Origin: Dasypus novemcinctus
Lineage: Eukaryota > Chordata > Mammalia > Cingulata > Dasypodidae
DNA length: 64,000 bases
Reading direction: 5' to 3'
NCBI RefSeq assembly: GCF_030445035.2
Contig: NC_080673.1
Location: 184,989,216 to 185,053,215, forward strand
Shown: piece by piece, positions 24,541-37,569 of the stretch
Layout: the number at the start of each line of letters is the position of its first letter
How positions within the stretch are numbered: the stretch's first letter is position 1
The notes under the pieces: model-generated
Seen by the model: only the letters and a program-made list of their open reading frames with translations
Database searches by the model: none
Told to the model about the DNA's origin: nothing
Made by a program: the position numbers and the translations under genes

Positions 24541-26479
24541 TTAATTTTACTATATGAATCCTATGTTTGAAAAGTCAAGAAAGCTATAGAAGACCAGAGT
24601 AAGACAACCTATCCAATGCTGGATGATCAAGGATGATTTTCTTCCAAAATATGATAATGACTCTGAGACATGAAAAGTGGCTGTATTCATGCGTTAGGCA
24701 CATGCCATGGGCACCAAGCAAAAAATATTTGGAGGAAGCAAAGATGAGTCCCTGCTCTAACATATCTTCTCTCTCTTTAAAGATACATGCAACTCTAGAA
24801 ATTAGCATAATCATGAGACAGTAAATGATTATTAGCTGTGATGTGTGATAGAGATAATTTTATAAGAGGTCAGGGGAGGGAACCCATCTCCATGGTTATC
24901 AGTATGACCAATTTGTAAATGGCTTAATTTGGGTACCCACTCTGATACCTTGCCATCTGCTTTAAAAGAATTTCCTTCCATTATGTAAAACAGCTGATTA
25001 TGGGGTGGTGTCTTTATTAATGAATATTTTTACTTTCAGGGAAGCCTCATGTGCTCCATATCAAGTCGAGCTCCAAAGTCTGACTGCCTTAGATGTTCCT
25101 GCTGTTTGCCACTTGGCAATTCTAATCTATCAACAGCTGTCTGACTAGAGCACTTTTGTGCATAGAGCCCTTGGAAGAAGCTGAAGTTAAGGAAACTCAC
25201 CAGCTCCTTTGGAGACAAAAAAATCACAAGGCACACACCTTACTGCTCAATCTTTATGGCTGAGCAGGAGACCCACTGTGTAATTTCAGACTATTTTTTG
25301 GCATGTGGAATCTGTTAATCCTGAAACTTCAAAATGTACATACTTCCCCCAAATGAGATGTAATACTGTTGAGTTAATTATCATACAATTATAGCAATGG
25401 AAAAGAAAACCCTAATCAAACGTGAACAGCTTGTCTAACTATTAACCAGGCCGTGGTGAACCATTACTTAGCTCTGACTTGCGTGATCCATCATAGACTT
25501 TTGGCCCTCTGTGAACAAATGCTTAAATGAGTCCACAGTCATTTAATGCTGAGAGGCCTGGCAGACTGGGATCCTGTGATTGTCTTTAAATTGTTTAGTC
25601 ATTATATTTTACTGGTGTGAAGTTATGGCAACCTTCCGCCTTCCTCCCATCTTCTCAGTGGGATGTGAAGGGGTAGGCAGGCATGAGTGCAAAGACATAT
25701 TTCCCAGGACTCTGACCTACTAAGTGGTGACTTGTTTCATAAAAACATTTCTCCCTCTCTTCCCTTAAGCTACTACAAGATAGGGGAAGTAGAATGTCCC
25801 TGCATAAGTTTCCTTTCCAGGAAGATCCAGGGTCCAATGCATCAGATTCAGGGTATCCTCGAATGCTAGTCCAAGTTCAGCTCTCTTCTGGCTAATTCAA
25901 GCTAGTGTCAATATTCCAGGAGTCAAATACAGAAAGACTCAGCTGTGCCCTAATACATTTTGGGTTTCAAAGTCTTAAATAGAAGAAGTCCGTTTGTTCT
26001 GATTGAAAAACACTAATGTGTTAACCAGATTGAAGTTCAAAAGAAAAAACTGGAATGATGAAGCCAGTCAGATGACCTAACCCTGCATTTGAGATCAAGT
26101 AGCGGGACTGTGGATTCACTTCTTCTGCGGTCAAGGGCTCAGTTTCTCCCCAGGCACTTTAGAAACTAGGCCGAGAATCTAGTGACAGCAGACTGTTTGC
26201 TCATTCTAACCTCTATCACACTGGGCTTGCCTTGGCTTGAGCCTCAGGAGCTTCAGGCTATCAGCTGATCAGAAAAGGCAGGAACTGACATTTCCTATGG
26301 GATTATACGGTGTCAGGTGCACAGTAAATATGAAGCTGATTGAATGTGGAGAAGATCGATCTGTCTTGGGTTTTGGCACAGTGGGGTGTTTAGGAATGGA
26401 GGCAAGTGGGTAATTTTAATTCTACAAACACACACAGGCTTAACTATCTCAGATGAACTCCTTTCTTGACAAAAAGATG
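24541..26479. other. Unassigned, mostly unique sequence
   Basis: A weak L2-like stretch may lie at 24600-24790. No gene is recognised. Confidence 0.35.
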
Positions 26480-26499
26480 TACAAAACACTTTGTTTTTC

Positions 26500-26660
26500 T
26501 GTTGTTTCCCAGTAACTATGGTCTGGGAGGGGAAGGTGTGGGGGATAGACAGGGCGGAAGTGAATCCTTGCTGCTGCTGTGTTGTTGAAGCTGCCACGGC
26601 AACCCCTATTGGTAAGCACTCCCAGGGGCGGATCTGTAAACAAGCAAGCTGTTCCCAGGA
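26500..26660. promoter_or_regulatory. Candidate regulatory module: RFX-like palindrome, CCAAT box, forkhead site
   Basis: In a locally GC-rich, repeat-free block: GCTGCCACGGCAAC at 26590-26603, one base from the RFX palindrome GTTGCCNNGGCAAC; ATTGG (reverse CCAAT) at 26608-26612; and TGTAAACA, a perfect forkhead core, at 26635-26642. An RFX X-box next to a CCAAT box is the arrangement in RFX/NF-Y promoters. GGTAAG follows the CCAAT core at 26611-26616 and could act as a splice donor, but I see no supported exon. Function is inferred. Confidence 0.3.
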
Positions 26661-28239
26661 AAATATCAGTCTCAGAAGACCAAGATCAGCAAGCGTATTG
26701 TGTCTTCCTTGTCTCCACTCCAGCCTTTTGCTAACCAGAAGAAAAAGGCATGCATCTTGGGAATAAGAACCCTGTTGGGGTAGATATTCCAGAATGCTTT
26801 GAATGTCAAATCTTGCTTTCCAAGCTTACCTTGCTTCCTGTAAGAGTTTTGAAAAGCTGAAAATTCGTTTTGGAAGAGATCCCACATAGAGGTTTGCATT
26901 GGGAGAATATTGCAGTGAGAATGACACATGAAAAAGGGCATAGGTCTTCTTAGCTTGACTACCAAAAAAATCAAGCTAAGAAGGAGATGCAGCAGAGGGA
27001 ACATTTTCACAATCCATGGAGGCAGATTGGTGCCTGTAGCAAAAGAGGGAATGAGGGAGGAATAGGAAGGGAGAAAAGCAAAGAACCCTGGAAGAAGATG
27101 AGAAAGCCTCCATTTAAAGAGAGCAGTCTTAGCCTGGGAAAAGGAGTAAGGGTGCTAAGGACCTCAGGGTCATGTGTCAAAGGCATTGTTGGAAAAGCTC
27201 TTTGGCACTAGATGCAGTTCTATCCTTGCCCTTGGTGGAATCTGTCCACGGTGTTGGATCCAATTCCTGCATGTGCCTCATGAAAGCAGTTTCTCCAGGG
27301 CAGATTGGGCAGAGAGGCATAAAGACTACTCCTTGGATAAATAGTTTGGCTTGGTGGAGGTTGACAGAGCAGCTCTCTGTGGGAAATGAAATGACAGAAA
27401 TACAGGAAAGTATGGGGATGGGGTGGGTGATGGTGGCCAAAAGGGTCATGTGAATGACCTGTTTTTCACATGAGTTAGGACTGGGGCAGGGGGCAGATTT
27501 AGCGGGGGGCTACTTCTCATTGTTCTGGAAGTTTCCAACTCCCTTGTGTTCACCACAGTGTCTCCAGGTTCCCTGCCTCAGAATGAAACAGGACTAAATT
27601 CAGCACCTCTGGATTACATGCCCTGAAGAAACAGAAGCTTCACATGATTTCTAAGCATTATGTGGCTATTAGGACCAAATTCTTTCTCTGTGAAACCATT
27701 AGTGAGAACTGAGGATATCAGTGTTGATGGATTGCTTCTTTTAAAAAGTTCCAATGCCCCCTAGGCTAGCAGAGAAGAGAATATTTGAAGAATCAGAAAT
27801 TCTGACAGATTCTAAAACAGGATAATAAAATTATTGGTATGACCCACACCTCCAAAGTAGCTTTGGATGTCTGCTGCCGATTAGATGTCCCAGTCAACAT
27901 TACGTGTTACAAGGGTTAGCAAAAATTTTACCCTTTGATATTCTGAATAAATAATAGAAAAATATGTTTAATGCAGGCACGTAAGGGCCCTTCTCTCCTT
28001 CTCTTAACTACCTGTATGCTATAAGGCTCTCAGTACCTCCTAATATTCTTATTTTCCAGAATGTCCCCCATGGCTCTGGACGAAGCATGATGATTAGGTT
28101 CAAACTTTTCCTTGTTCTGAATGAGCAATGCTGGGTCCACTTTTATTCTCTTCTCCTCTAACAATGAATATTATTGCCATTGAATAATTCAGCTGTTTTA
28201 TTTAGATTCTGTTAACTTAAATGGCATCTTCGTGTTGAA
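26661..28239. other. Unassigned sequence
   Basis: Several 70-110 codon frames on both strands overlap and share no known motif. They look random. Confidence 0.35.
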
Positions 28240-28470
28240 AGAAGAGAAGTAATTGCTACCATGTATTGAGCACACACTGTGCCAATCAACGTGTTCTACT
28301 TTCTCAGGCCATAGATATGAATTATTTTCATATCTATTTTTACAGATGAGGAAACCTGGACTTAGAGGACCTCAGTATATTTCTTTGTGGTTACACTGTC
28401 AGGAAGAGGCAGCACAGATTTGAATACAAAGAGAATCTGACTTTAGAACCATCAGGTGTAATCTTTAGGG
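28240..28470 (-). repeat. MIR SINE, antisense
   Basis: ttgctaccatgtattgagca, then tttttacagatgaggaaacc, then aggaagaggcagcacagatt. A well-recognised antisense MIR. Confidence 0.8.
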
Positions 28471-29717
28471 TACATAGCCTCCTAGGGTAGCTGACAGAAG
28501 TCTGTGACAGCAATTACTAAATAAATGCTTAAATAATTAAATTAAATTGAAATGAAAATCCTGTCTCTCCAGGCCTTGTACTCAAGATAACATGTTTTGG
28601 GCACTTTGCATATTTACCTAATGTAAGGAGAGGAGAGCTGAATAGACACCTGCTCTCATTCTAACGCCTCCACCTCTAGCTGCATGCCCTTGGACAGTTC
28701 ATTCAACTCTTTTGAACCTCAATTCATTCACTTATTGTTAGAATTGAGATAGAATCTTCTTTATAGAGGTGTAAATGACCACATGATATAAACAATGAAT
28801 GCTCAGCAGATCGGCATAGAGTAGATGTAAGTGTATGTGAAATCCTTTCCCCTTGGCCATTGACAGGGCACTAATCACTCCCTTAATTAGCTGTCTTTTC
28901 CTGGAGAAAGATATCAAATTATTTTCACTTTTCTGTCCTTCAACCCAATTATTTTCTTTTAAGGACATGGTACCTCACCATACCTATATGATATTTTTTT
29001 CTTTTCATGTGGTAACATAAATGATGGGGGGGTTCCCTAATTTTCTCTTTTTTGCATCTTAATCTTACCTAGGAACTGTCAACATCTCAGTAAGTAAATA
29101 CCACCATTTGCAGGGACAGAAATTCTTTTTGGAAATTAACACAGTCTATTGATTGCTGATGCCTCTTTTCTATCAATAAAAGCTTTCTTACTACTGATAA
29201 GGGCAGATGAGGCAATTGTGGGCCCATTACAGAAGAATCTGGATTTCAATGAAATCCATAGAGCAGGGCTAATGGGATATATTGTCAGCCTTTAGATAGT
29301 GCAAGAGTGGCTGTGGTTTACTTAATTCGAAGGGACATTTCATAATTCTGGCTAAATTGGAATCACAAGTCAGATGAAATTTAGTAACAAATTATAGTGA
29401 TCTTTCCCTCTAGAGGTTTTGAAAGAAGTCGTTGTCTTAGTTGTTAATGGATGTTGATGAAGTTTCTTTAGCTCAAGAAGGGAAGCTACTATTTCAGGAG
29501 TTGAGAGTTTATTGTTTCCAGTGACAGAAATGATCAATTTTTCACAAACTAAAAAAGCCTATGATTAAAAAGTGAGAAATATTAGCATTCCATGAAGCAG
29601 GGAGAAATTAAAGTACGTTTATAAATAATTTAGGAGAACACTATGGGTATGCAGCAAATGCTGCACCCCAATATTAGAGTCTAAACATCAAGTTTAAAGG
29701 AGAAATACGGTAAGCAG
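28471..29717. other. Unassigned sequence
   Basis: Nothing is recognised beyond AT-rich unique sequence. A MIR-like stretch at 28610-28740 (cacctctagctgcatgccct ... tcattcaactcttttgaacc) is possible. Confidence 0.3.
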
Positions 29718-29935
29718 ATGTGGGGTGTTATTCTATGCCAGGAACTGTTCAACACGTCATAAATGATGTTACATAGTTGTTACAACCTTGTAAGAATATC
29801 CAAATTTTAAATCTGTGGTTCAGAAAGATTAAGTCATTTGCCCTAGTCCATACAGATAATACATTGTACAGCTTGGACTTGAACTCAGGACTTGCCAGAA
29901 AATTGTGTTCTTATTCTACCACATAATTCTTGTTG
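29718..29935 (-). repeat. MIR SINE, antisense
   Basis: ctatgccaggaactgttcaa, then cagaaagattaagtcatttg, then cttggacttgaactcaggac are in MIR antisense order. Confidence 0.75.
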
Positions 29936-30269
29936 CATGCCTCGTAGCTTGTGACCCTTCATTATCACCCTACTTCCTGGTAGCCCCACTCTAGTGAGAC
30001 TGGGCCTTCTGTTCATTGTGTTAGGGTGTAAATTGGACTACCTTTAGAATTATACCAGGGATCCTTATTAGGAAGAAATGGCTATGAGTAGAACTTCAGG
30101 TAAATAGGAGGTGAACAGGGTAGAATTTGAGGAGAATATTTGAACTGGGAACATAGACCTACTTCTAGATACAAAGAAGACATATGCTCTGTGCTTCTCT
30201 GCTTTGTCCAGGGAGCCTCTTATGTAAGAGAAGAGGATGCCCCTGCTGAGTAGGAGCTAAAGCATGATC

Positions 30270-30505
30270 TCAAACGCAATAATAAGGCAATTACCACTTA
30301 TTGAGCAGCTCTTCTTTGCCATTGTATTAGATGTTTTAGCTCTTTCCCACTTAATACTTAAATTTTTTATTTTTAGGTTAAATGAGGAAAGCTTTGAAAG
30401 CCAGTACTTAGGGAGATCAAGCAAGTTGTACAGAACTGCAAATCTAGAAATTGACATATCTGGGATCTGATATGGATCTGTCCAACTCCAAGGGTTATGC
30501 TTGTT
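30270..30505 (-). repeat. MIR SINE, antisense
   Basis: aattaccacttattgagcag, then ggttaaatgaggaaagcttt, then atctgggatctgatatggat. A diverged antisense MIR. Confidence 0.6.
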
Positions 30506-30624
30506 TCACTTTAACCTGCTTATTGGTTAATTACCAACATTTACCTATGAAATGTCAAGCCTGATAGTCAGCACAGGGAAACACAGATAAATAGAAAAAT
30601 TTCCTAGTCTCAGGGGTTTTACGC

Positions 30625-30770
30625 CTTTCACTTATTAGTTGATTTTCTCCTATTAGAACACTGCTTAGAAGGTCCTTGAACAGGGACTGAGTCATCTCCT
30701 GCTTTCACCTCCTCTATTTTGCACATCACAATACTAAGTAAGCAGTGGGCATTCAACAATGCTACATAAT
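30625..30770 (+). repeat. L2 LINE 3' end, sense
   Basis: aaggtccttgaacagggact, then gcagtgggcattcaacaatg fits the L2 3' end order. Confidence 0.5.
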
Positions 30771-31189
30771 TAGCTTATTCATATCAGGCACTTGCTCATC
30801 CTATCATCTCCAACTTAGTGAAGCAACTCACTGCCATTCTACCTTAAGTCATGATCTCTCAATGCTTAAGAAAATGCCAACTGTGTAATTCCCTTGCATT
30901 TCCATGAGCTGAAATGGCAATGAGAGGGGTTAAGAATCCGACACCAATTGGGTATGAAGGGAAGTTGAAAACATCAGCAGAAAACAGTGCCTAAGTGTAG
31001 AGGCCTTTTCTCTTTTGAATGTCAACACTTTTCTCTTACTTCCAATTTCCCATTTGCTGTTGCCCAGATCAACAGAGGAAAGCAAAAGGGAAAAAAACCC
31101 TATAGATGCAAGTTGTAGGTGATGTAATCTAAATCAGCTTCTGTCCTTTTTTTGGACTAAGGTTTGGAGTGAGAATTCAGGGACCATTG

Positions 31190-31385
31190 ACTTCCTAACC
31201 TGGGCAACCAGACCTCAGCCTCACCTTGAAATCCTTTATCACCAGAGTTCTTGGTGTTCCTGAGAGGTGCCGTATATTTGGAATGATCTGCCTTATAGGC
31301 AAAAGTAAAATTTCTCCAAATCTGGCTTTATCTTTAAGTCTTGGAAGAGTACATAGTAAGTGCTCCATAAATATGATAGTAGATA
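31190..31385 (+). repeat. Possible L2 LINE fragment, sense
   Basis: A terminal agtacatagtaagtgctcca followed by taaatatga fits the L2 3' end. The upstream part is weak. Confidence 0.4.
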
Positions 31386-31524
31386 CCAAGGTGACTTTAA
31401 ACAGTGAGTAAAGTTGGTGCAAGTGTCTCTGTTCACTGACGACCTAATGTAGCCCACAATATTATATTTATTACTGAATTAAAAAATATCTTTGACATAT
31501 GGATGCAAATAAGCTAAAACTGCT

Positions 31525-31730
31525 GGCCAATTCACTTGTTTATTCATTCATCAAGTTGCAATTCATTAAATGAATTCTATGCAAAAAGCGCCAGTATAGA
31601 CCTAGAGTACTCTGTGGTGGGTTAATAGACCCAGTCTCAGCCCTAAGAGAGTTTACATTCTGGTGGGATAAACAGTCCAAAATAAGAGCAGAAACAAATA
31701 CATATTCTGTATTTTATTAAATTGCAAATG
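31525..31730 (-). repeat. L2 LINE 3' part, antisense
   Basis: tttattcattcatcaagttg, then gagtttacattctggtggga, then aaacagtccaaaataagagc is antisense L2. Confidence 0.65.
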
Positions 31731-31789
31731 TAAATGACCAGAGTTCTGGTCTCCAAAGAAGAGTATTTCTGTTGCCATAAAATTCTTTA

Positions 31790-31900
31790 GGTTGTTTGAG
31801 CTCCCCTTTCCTCTCCTCATTTATTTAAATATTCTCTATTTTCTTTGGTTTCCTCTCATAAACACCTGGCATAATGCCTTGCACATAGTAGGCATAATAA
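31790..31900 (+). repeat. L2 LINE 3' end, sense
   Basis: acctggcataatgccttgca followed by catagtaggcataataa is the L2 3' terminus. Confidence 0.6.
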
Positions 31901-32004
31901 TTTCATACCACCACAGTGGGGAATATTTATTGAACACTTTCTGTGTCTCAGTCACTGTAAAATTGCTCCGTCTATGTGTCACCTTGGCTAAGTGATTTTC
32001 AGCA

Positions 32005-32210
32005 TAAGAGCTATCGTTTATTGGTTATTTATTTTGTGCCAGTGGTTTTCATGTAATAGGATTAATTTACTCTTCACAACATTGGTATGAGGCACTGCTA
32101 TTATTAGAGGTTAAGTAATTTTTCCAGGTTCGTACTTGGAAAGTATCTGGACTCAGATGTGAGAGTGGTTGGTCTTGCTCCATGATCAGCACTCATATAA
32201 CGACTGAGCT
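32005..32210 (-). repeat. MIR SINE, antisense
   Basis: gctatcgtttattggttatt, then tactcttcacaacattggta, then agaggttaagtaatttttcc. Antisense MIR. Confidence 0.65.
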
Positions 32211-32329
32211 AGAGGAGTCATACCAACATAGTTTTAAAAATGCACTAGAACTTATCAGGATGCATTGCATATAGAAAAGAATATATAGTTTTGGCTTTTT
32301 TCAGTTGTAAATATTTTTGTAGATTCATA

Positions 32330-32341
32330 ACACGTACGTGT
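32330..32341. repeat. 12-bp palindrome with two CpGs
   Basis: ACACGTACGTGT is a perfect inverted repeat in AT-rich sequence. Confidence 0.8.
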
Positions 32342-32394
32342 GGACAGTGTCACAATTTAAGATGCATTTTTTTTTTTCTTTATGGTCTGGTCAT

Positions 32395-32520
32395 TTTTTT
32401 TTTTATTAGAGCCATTATGGGTTTACAGAAAAGTCATGCATAAAGTACAGGGTTCCCCTATATCCCCAGCCTTACACACACAGTTTTCCCCATTTGTCTG
32501 TTATTTTTGTATCCCCAGTT
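32395..32520 (-). repeat. L1M LINE 3' UTR fragment, antisense
   Basis: tgggtttacagaaaagtcat, then aaagtacagggttcccctat, then cacacacagttttccccatt is the L1M 3' UTR block also present at 61045-61475. Confidence 0.7.
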
Positions 32521-32889
32521 GCCTAGCATATAGTAGATGCTCACATAAAATTACTTGACGTAATTAGACACTATTCCATTTTGTTGAGTCTTTTGAGTAC
32601 TTTTGCAACTTTAGTTGGCTTTCTGTGTACTGATGGTATGAAAAGTACTTCTTTTGAAAAAATATTCTACAGTTAAAATTTTTCACTAATTTGTATGGAT
32701 CTTATTCCCAGCTAGGATTAATTTGAATCATGGTCAAAACAACTTGAAAAGCAAAGCATCTAAGCCATAGAAACGTCTAAAACACTAATGTACAGGAATT
32801 CACTCTTCATCCCAGAATTGCCATTTAATACAGGCTTTTGGGAGAAGCAATCCAACTTAAAAAGAGGAGGCATTTCCTGAGGTTTATGA

Positions 32890-33095
32890 TTTTTTGGAGT
32901 CAAAGACAACTGAGTTCACCTCCCAAACCTGTAGAAAAATATGTTGGAGCTTCTTGACAAGCCACTTAATCTCTTTGAGCTTAGGTTTCCCCAATGAAAA
33001 TGAGAATAATCAGGTTTCCTTTGCAAGGGTAATTGTGAAGATTACTTGAGATATTGAATTTAAATTGCCTGACATACCAGTGATGCATAAGAAAT
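32890..33095 (+). repeat. MIR SINE, sense
   Basis: ggagtcaaagacaactgagt, then caagccacttaatctctttg, then attgtgaagattacttgaga. Sense MIR. Confidence 0.7.
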
Positions 33096-35151
33096 TTTAT
33101 CCTGAATACCTCCTTTCCCTCTGACTCCCTTATTCATACGTTATAGGCATCTGGCCCCATTCAGAGAAATTCTTAAAGATTCCTTGAATCTGCTTTGTGG
33201 CCCTCGGCATTTTGGCAAACACCACTTCAAATCATTTGCTTAGTTTGCAGTGACTGAGAACTAGGTCTGCTATTCCTTCAAGGAATAAATAATGGAATAA
33301 CCACTAAGGATAGCTTAAGACCCAGTATCTGTAAATATACCCACCCAGGTCTTAGTCAAAGAATAAGACAATGGATAGGAAATATCTTGGGTAAGAGTGG
33401 ATCTGTGCTCCTCTTGGTCTTCACACTAATTATGATTTAGAAGATGAAGTTGTCATGGTGAGACACATGTTAACACGATTCATGAAGATACATTGAATTA
33501 AGGACTTGTTTTTTGAAGACTAGAAGGTTAAGGAAACAGCCCTTCTAGGCTGCAACTCCCTAAGAATTCTGGAACCTGTATTTTTTCCAGTTCTGCAAGA
33601 ACTCTTGCTCTGAAATGAAAAACCAGATGCTCCTTGCAGCTGGTTTCACCTATTAGCTCTCTAATTTAGCCTAGAAGAGAGCTCAGTTTCCGTAATAGCA
33701 ATGTGTTCAATCTGGGTAGATGGGCAAGATGCTGGCCTGACAACATTAAATTGCAGAGGAAATACCAGACACCAATTCTCTTTCTTTAGTTCAATGAATT
33801 CTCTCTCATCTTGTCCCTGTTCCGAGCTCCCACCGCCCCTACCTCCACCCCCTCCCTACCACCACCTTTGTAGTTGAAGGCATGGATGGAGATGTGTTTC
33901 CAACTACTTAGTTTCAATCAATCCCAAGCTTTCTTTAGATATTGAAAGAATCTTTTCATGTTGTTTTCTTTAGCCACATTTGCTTTTATTTGACTCACTC
34001 TTCCAATAATTGGGAAATGGAATCTTCACTGAGCAAGTGTAAGTGAATAGACTCTAATAGTTCCAGTTCAGCTAGAGCTATAGGAAATGTATGAGGGTTA
34101 CAACCCTTGTCAGAGTGAGACACGTGCTTTTATGAAGAGCATATATTTGAACAATTTCAACTAAATACAGTCATCCTAACCCCTGCTCCCATAAACAATG
34201 ACTGTAAATGGTAACCTTTAAGAGGAAAAAAAAAAGAAAACTTCTTAGATGCAGGGTTGACTATGTTAGGATGGCATTTTTTGCACATTTTGCCACAAGT
34301 ATATGTGCACACACACATGCGCACACACATATATATATAGTTCTTATGTTTTATTTTTAAAACTCTTTCTTCCTAGTTCAGTCCTAAAACTTACCATTAA
34401 CCTTCAATCTTAACTCATTTGTCCTATGTCAATCCTGTGTTCTCTTAAGCTGAGGTTAAGAAAACAAACACTCACCTTCAGCCACAGGCATCCACAGAAG
34501 CAAATACCAACTAAAACATGGCCAAAAGTCAACTGAAGGAGAAACAGAACAGCTTGGAATTCCTTGTGGCCCCCTCCTGGTTTCTTTCAGGCCCGGGGCA
34601 AGTGAGCATGTGCTAATTTACATGGTTGACTAAATGGCATGCTTAGACCCCAAATTTGCATCTCTGCTTGGGTTTAAAAGTGGGTCCCTGAGCCAGTTTT
34701 CCTTAGCTCCTCTGTTATTTCCCACTCATAAGTTAAACCCCTTTGGGAGTGCGACTCACCAGGGTACATTTTAGTGCAGAGAAGCTGTAATTGGCTGGGC
34801 CCCATTCTTCCTCTAATGTGGGGCATAGCCAGCTGGTTTTGATGTGATGGGATGAGGTAGGGGAGAGGGTGGAGAAGAGAAGGAGGTAATTTCCAAATGC
34901 AACCCATCCAGAAGGCTTTGAGTATCTTGCCCTAATCTGCTCCCTTTCCAAGGGAAGAAAGTCCCTAAACTTAAGAGACTACAACTTTCCTTTCTCCTTT
35001 CATCTCCCCAGATCTGAATGCAAGATGGGAAGGACAGTCAAATGTGAGATGAGCAGCTTTATGTAAACCAATACGTTTCTCTATTCTTCAGTTTTCTTAG
35101 TTGTGAAATGGAAATCAGATACTTGCATGGTCTAACTCATTAGATTGTTAG
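33096..35151. other. Unassigned, mostly unique sequence
   Basis: No gene is recognised. A CA/TA microsatellite lies at 34301-34340. Two overlapping minus-strand frames (34674-34951) are short with no known motif. Confidence 0.35.
34301..34340. repeat. (CA)n/(TA)n microsatellite
   Basis: A mixed cacacaca, gcacacacat and atatatata tract. Confidence 0.9.
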
Positions 35152-35156
35152 GAAGA

Positions 35157-35646
35157 TGTCGTTAGTTGAATTGAATTGCCTCCCCCCCCTCCACCTACAA
35201 ATCTGTTCAAGTCCTTATCCCTCTCCCCCAGCCCTATTCCTTATGTGAAAATAGGGTCTCTGAAAATGTGATTACTTAAAATAAAGCTAAGCAGGATTAA
35301 TGTGGGCTCTAATTCAATATGATTGTTGTCCATATAAGATGATGAAATTTGGACAGAGACAAACACAGAGAGGAAAATGCCATGTGAAGATGGAGACAAG
35401 AAATAGGTCATGTGGATATGGAGGCAGAGAAGCAGAGATGGAATGATGCATCTGCAAGCTGAAGAATGTCAAGGATTGCCAGCAACTCCAGGTGGGTCTC
35501 CTCTCCAGGTTTCAGAGGAAGCACGGCCCTGTCCATGCCTTGATCTTGGACTTCTAGTCTTCAGAACTCTGAGAGAATAAATTTCTCATGTTTTAAGCCA
35601 CTTAATTTCTGGGACATTGTTAGGGCAGCTCTAGAAAATTAAGACA
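35157..35646 (+). mobile_element. MLT1-type MaLR solo LTR, sense
   Basis: It starts tgtcgttagttgaattgaat, continues through the MLT1 blocks gtccttatccct, taatgtgggctctaattcaa, agatggagacaagaaatagg, ttgatcttggacttctagtc and gagagaataaatttctcatg, and ends aaaattaagaca. Flanks GAAGA (35152-35156) and GAAGG (35647-35651) match 4 of 5, consistent with an old 5-bp target duplication. No internal region remains. Confidence 0.85.
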
Positions 35647-37569
35647 GAAGGCAATAATGGTATTTTGAGATTATCCTAGTTCTAGGAATGAAAAGCAAAT
35701 TTCATCTTGCCTACTTTGCTAAGAAAGCTTCTGCAGCTGTGCTGAGGGTCCTTGGGAAAGAATGCTAGGATGGGTCTGGAACAGCTGCTGTAGGGGTGAG
35801 GTGTCACTGTGCCTTCCCTTAGGCTCTCTGAATCCAGTACAGCCCTGACATTTCATGGATAAGGAAATTAAACCTAGAGACTTGAAACCACTTATTATGT
35901 CAGACTGACAAAACGAAGGGCTTTGCAAAGGTAAGCCCACTATACATTTATGCGAGGAATGAGGATTTTAATAGGTTGCTATTTCAGTCTTTGCTGGGCA
36001 GAAAATTGAGCTGATAAAGAATACATCAGTGACTCGATTAGTTTGGTGCAAGCGTCAGAACTAACCCTAGCAAGGTATTGGCGAGAGAGGTCATTAATCA
36101 ACTTATAAAATCATGATAGCGTTGAACAACTGAACAAGGAGAAGGGAAGGGTACAGCTGAGTCTCAGGCACAACTGCGAGCAGGGTTCCCAATGCTGGAG
36201 ACCTTCCCTTCAAGCCTCACAACTCTGCATTTTACCTTCATTTTTTTCACTGAGTACACTGGTTCTAGGGAGGCATTTGGAAAACAAGATCCACGTGTTT
36301 TGGCTTTAGCCACAAGAGGGAGACTGTATCACCCTCTCTGTGCTCCGAAATCTAAAATATCTCAGGAAAATGCTAGGATTGGTCCAGATGGGGGAAGGGA
36401 TTAAAGGCCAGTCAGGAGCCTTGCAGTAGGGGAGAAGCTGCTTTTTCCCAGAAAAAGTAGGAAGGTCCCAGGCAGAAAACTAACATGACAGAGTCTCTTA
36501 AAATACATATTTAATCAACAGTTCCACTCCACAGACTTCTCTCTTATGTCCTGAGTTAAGAATGATGAATCTGGTGTTGTCTCCTTTAATTTCAGCATCC
36601 ACACTACTGAAGTATATCTTTTTCATATGCTTTGTCTTCTCAGTCCAAGCAAATGCCTTCCTTTGGTGCTCAACTGAAGAACAGAGAAAGTGCTAGAGCA
36701 AAAGGGACTTGCTCTGGACCTACTTTAATGAAGATTGTGCCTCTGTTGCGATTTCTTCAAGAATTCTTTGACTAGACATGTCATAACCGAGTTCTCCACA
36801 TAAGATGGGATTCGTCTGGCCATGTCCACCAGAACAGAACTTGAAAAGCTGGGCAGCAGGTTCCAGGGGTGGCGTCTTCTCTTTTAATCCTGGGATGTCA
36901 AGTGGAATGTTATAGTTTCTTCTGGGTTTGACAAGCTAATGAGTCACTCGTATCCTTCAGTCCTAGGAATTAAATGAACCAACTAACCAAATGCTAAATG
37001 GAAAGATTAAAACCCACCCATGGCTCTGGTGGATACAAGGACAGTTGAGGTGATACCAACACAAAAGGCACACACTTTTTCTAATGGCAGTTTTTATGTT
37101 CTATCTAGGTATTACTGAGATTAGAAATCCGAAATATCATGATTGTTAGAAAAATATTTTGACTCTTGCTTAAGTATACTGCTTTATAAATCCATAAGTC
37201 ATAGTTATGTTCTTAGAGAAAGGAAACTTTCAAAAGAGAATAAAACATCTCAGATATTAATTGTACTTTTCTTCTGGTAAATAGTCTTTTTTTGCCTGCA
37301 GTTATGACTGAATGCAAATGAAGGCAGTATTTTCATATTCATAATAGGTTTTACGTTTAACTATAATATAGATTTAATTAGGCCAAGGACAATAGAAGGG
37401 GGCTAATATTCATGAAAATTTTTCTAAAGACCTTGCTTCATTCTCTGTCTAAAATGTAGCTATATATCCATAATATTGAAAGAAAACAAAGGATCTCCAC
37501 TGTGTAAAACTAGAAGCTCTTTTCTACAAGGAGATAGAAAGAACAAGTACTTGGTATAAATATTGCTCA
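35647..37569. other. Unassigned sequence
   Basis: No gene or repeat is recognised. It may hold unique sequence of unknown role. Confidence 0.35.

Noticed and set aside
26491-26766. Frames overlapping the RFX-like block
   Set aside because: Frames are open on both strands with no homology; treated as non-coding, though a short first exon cannot be excluded.
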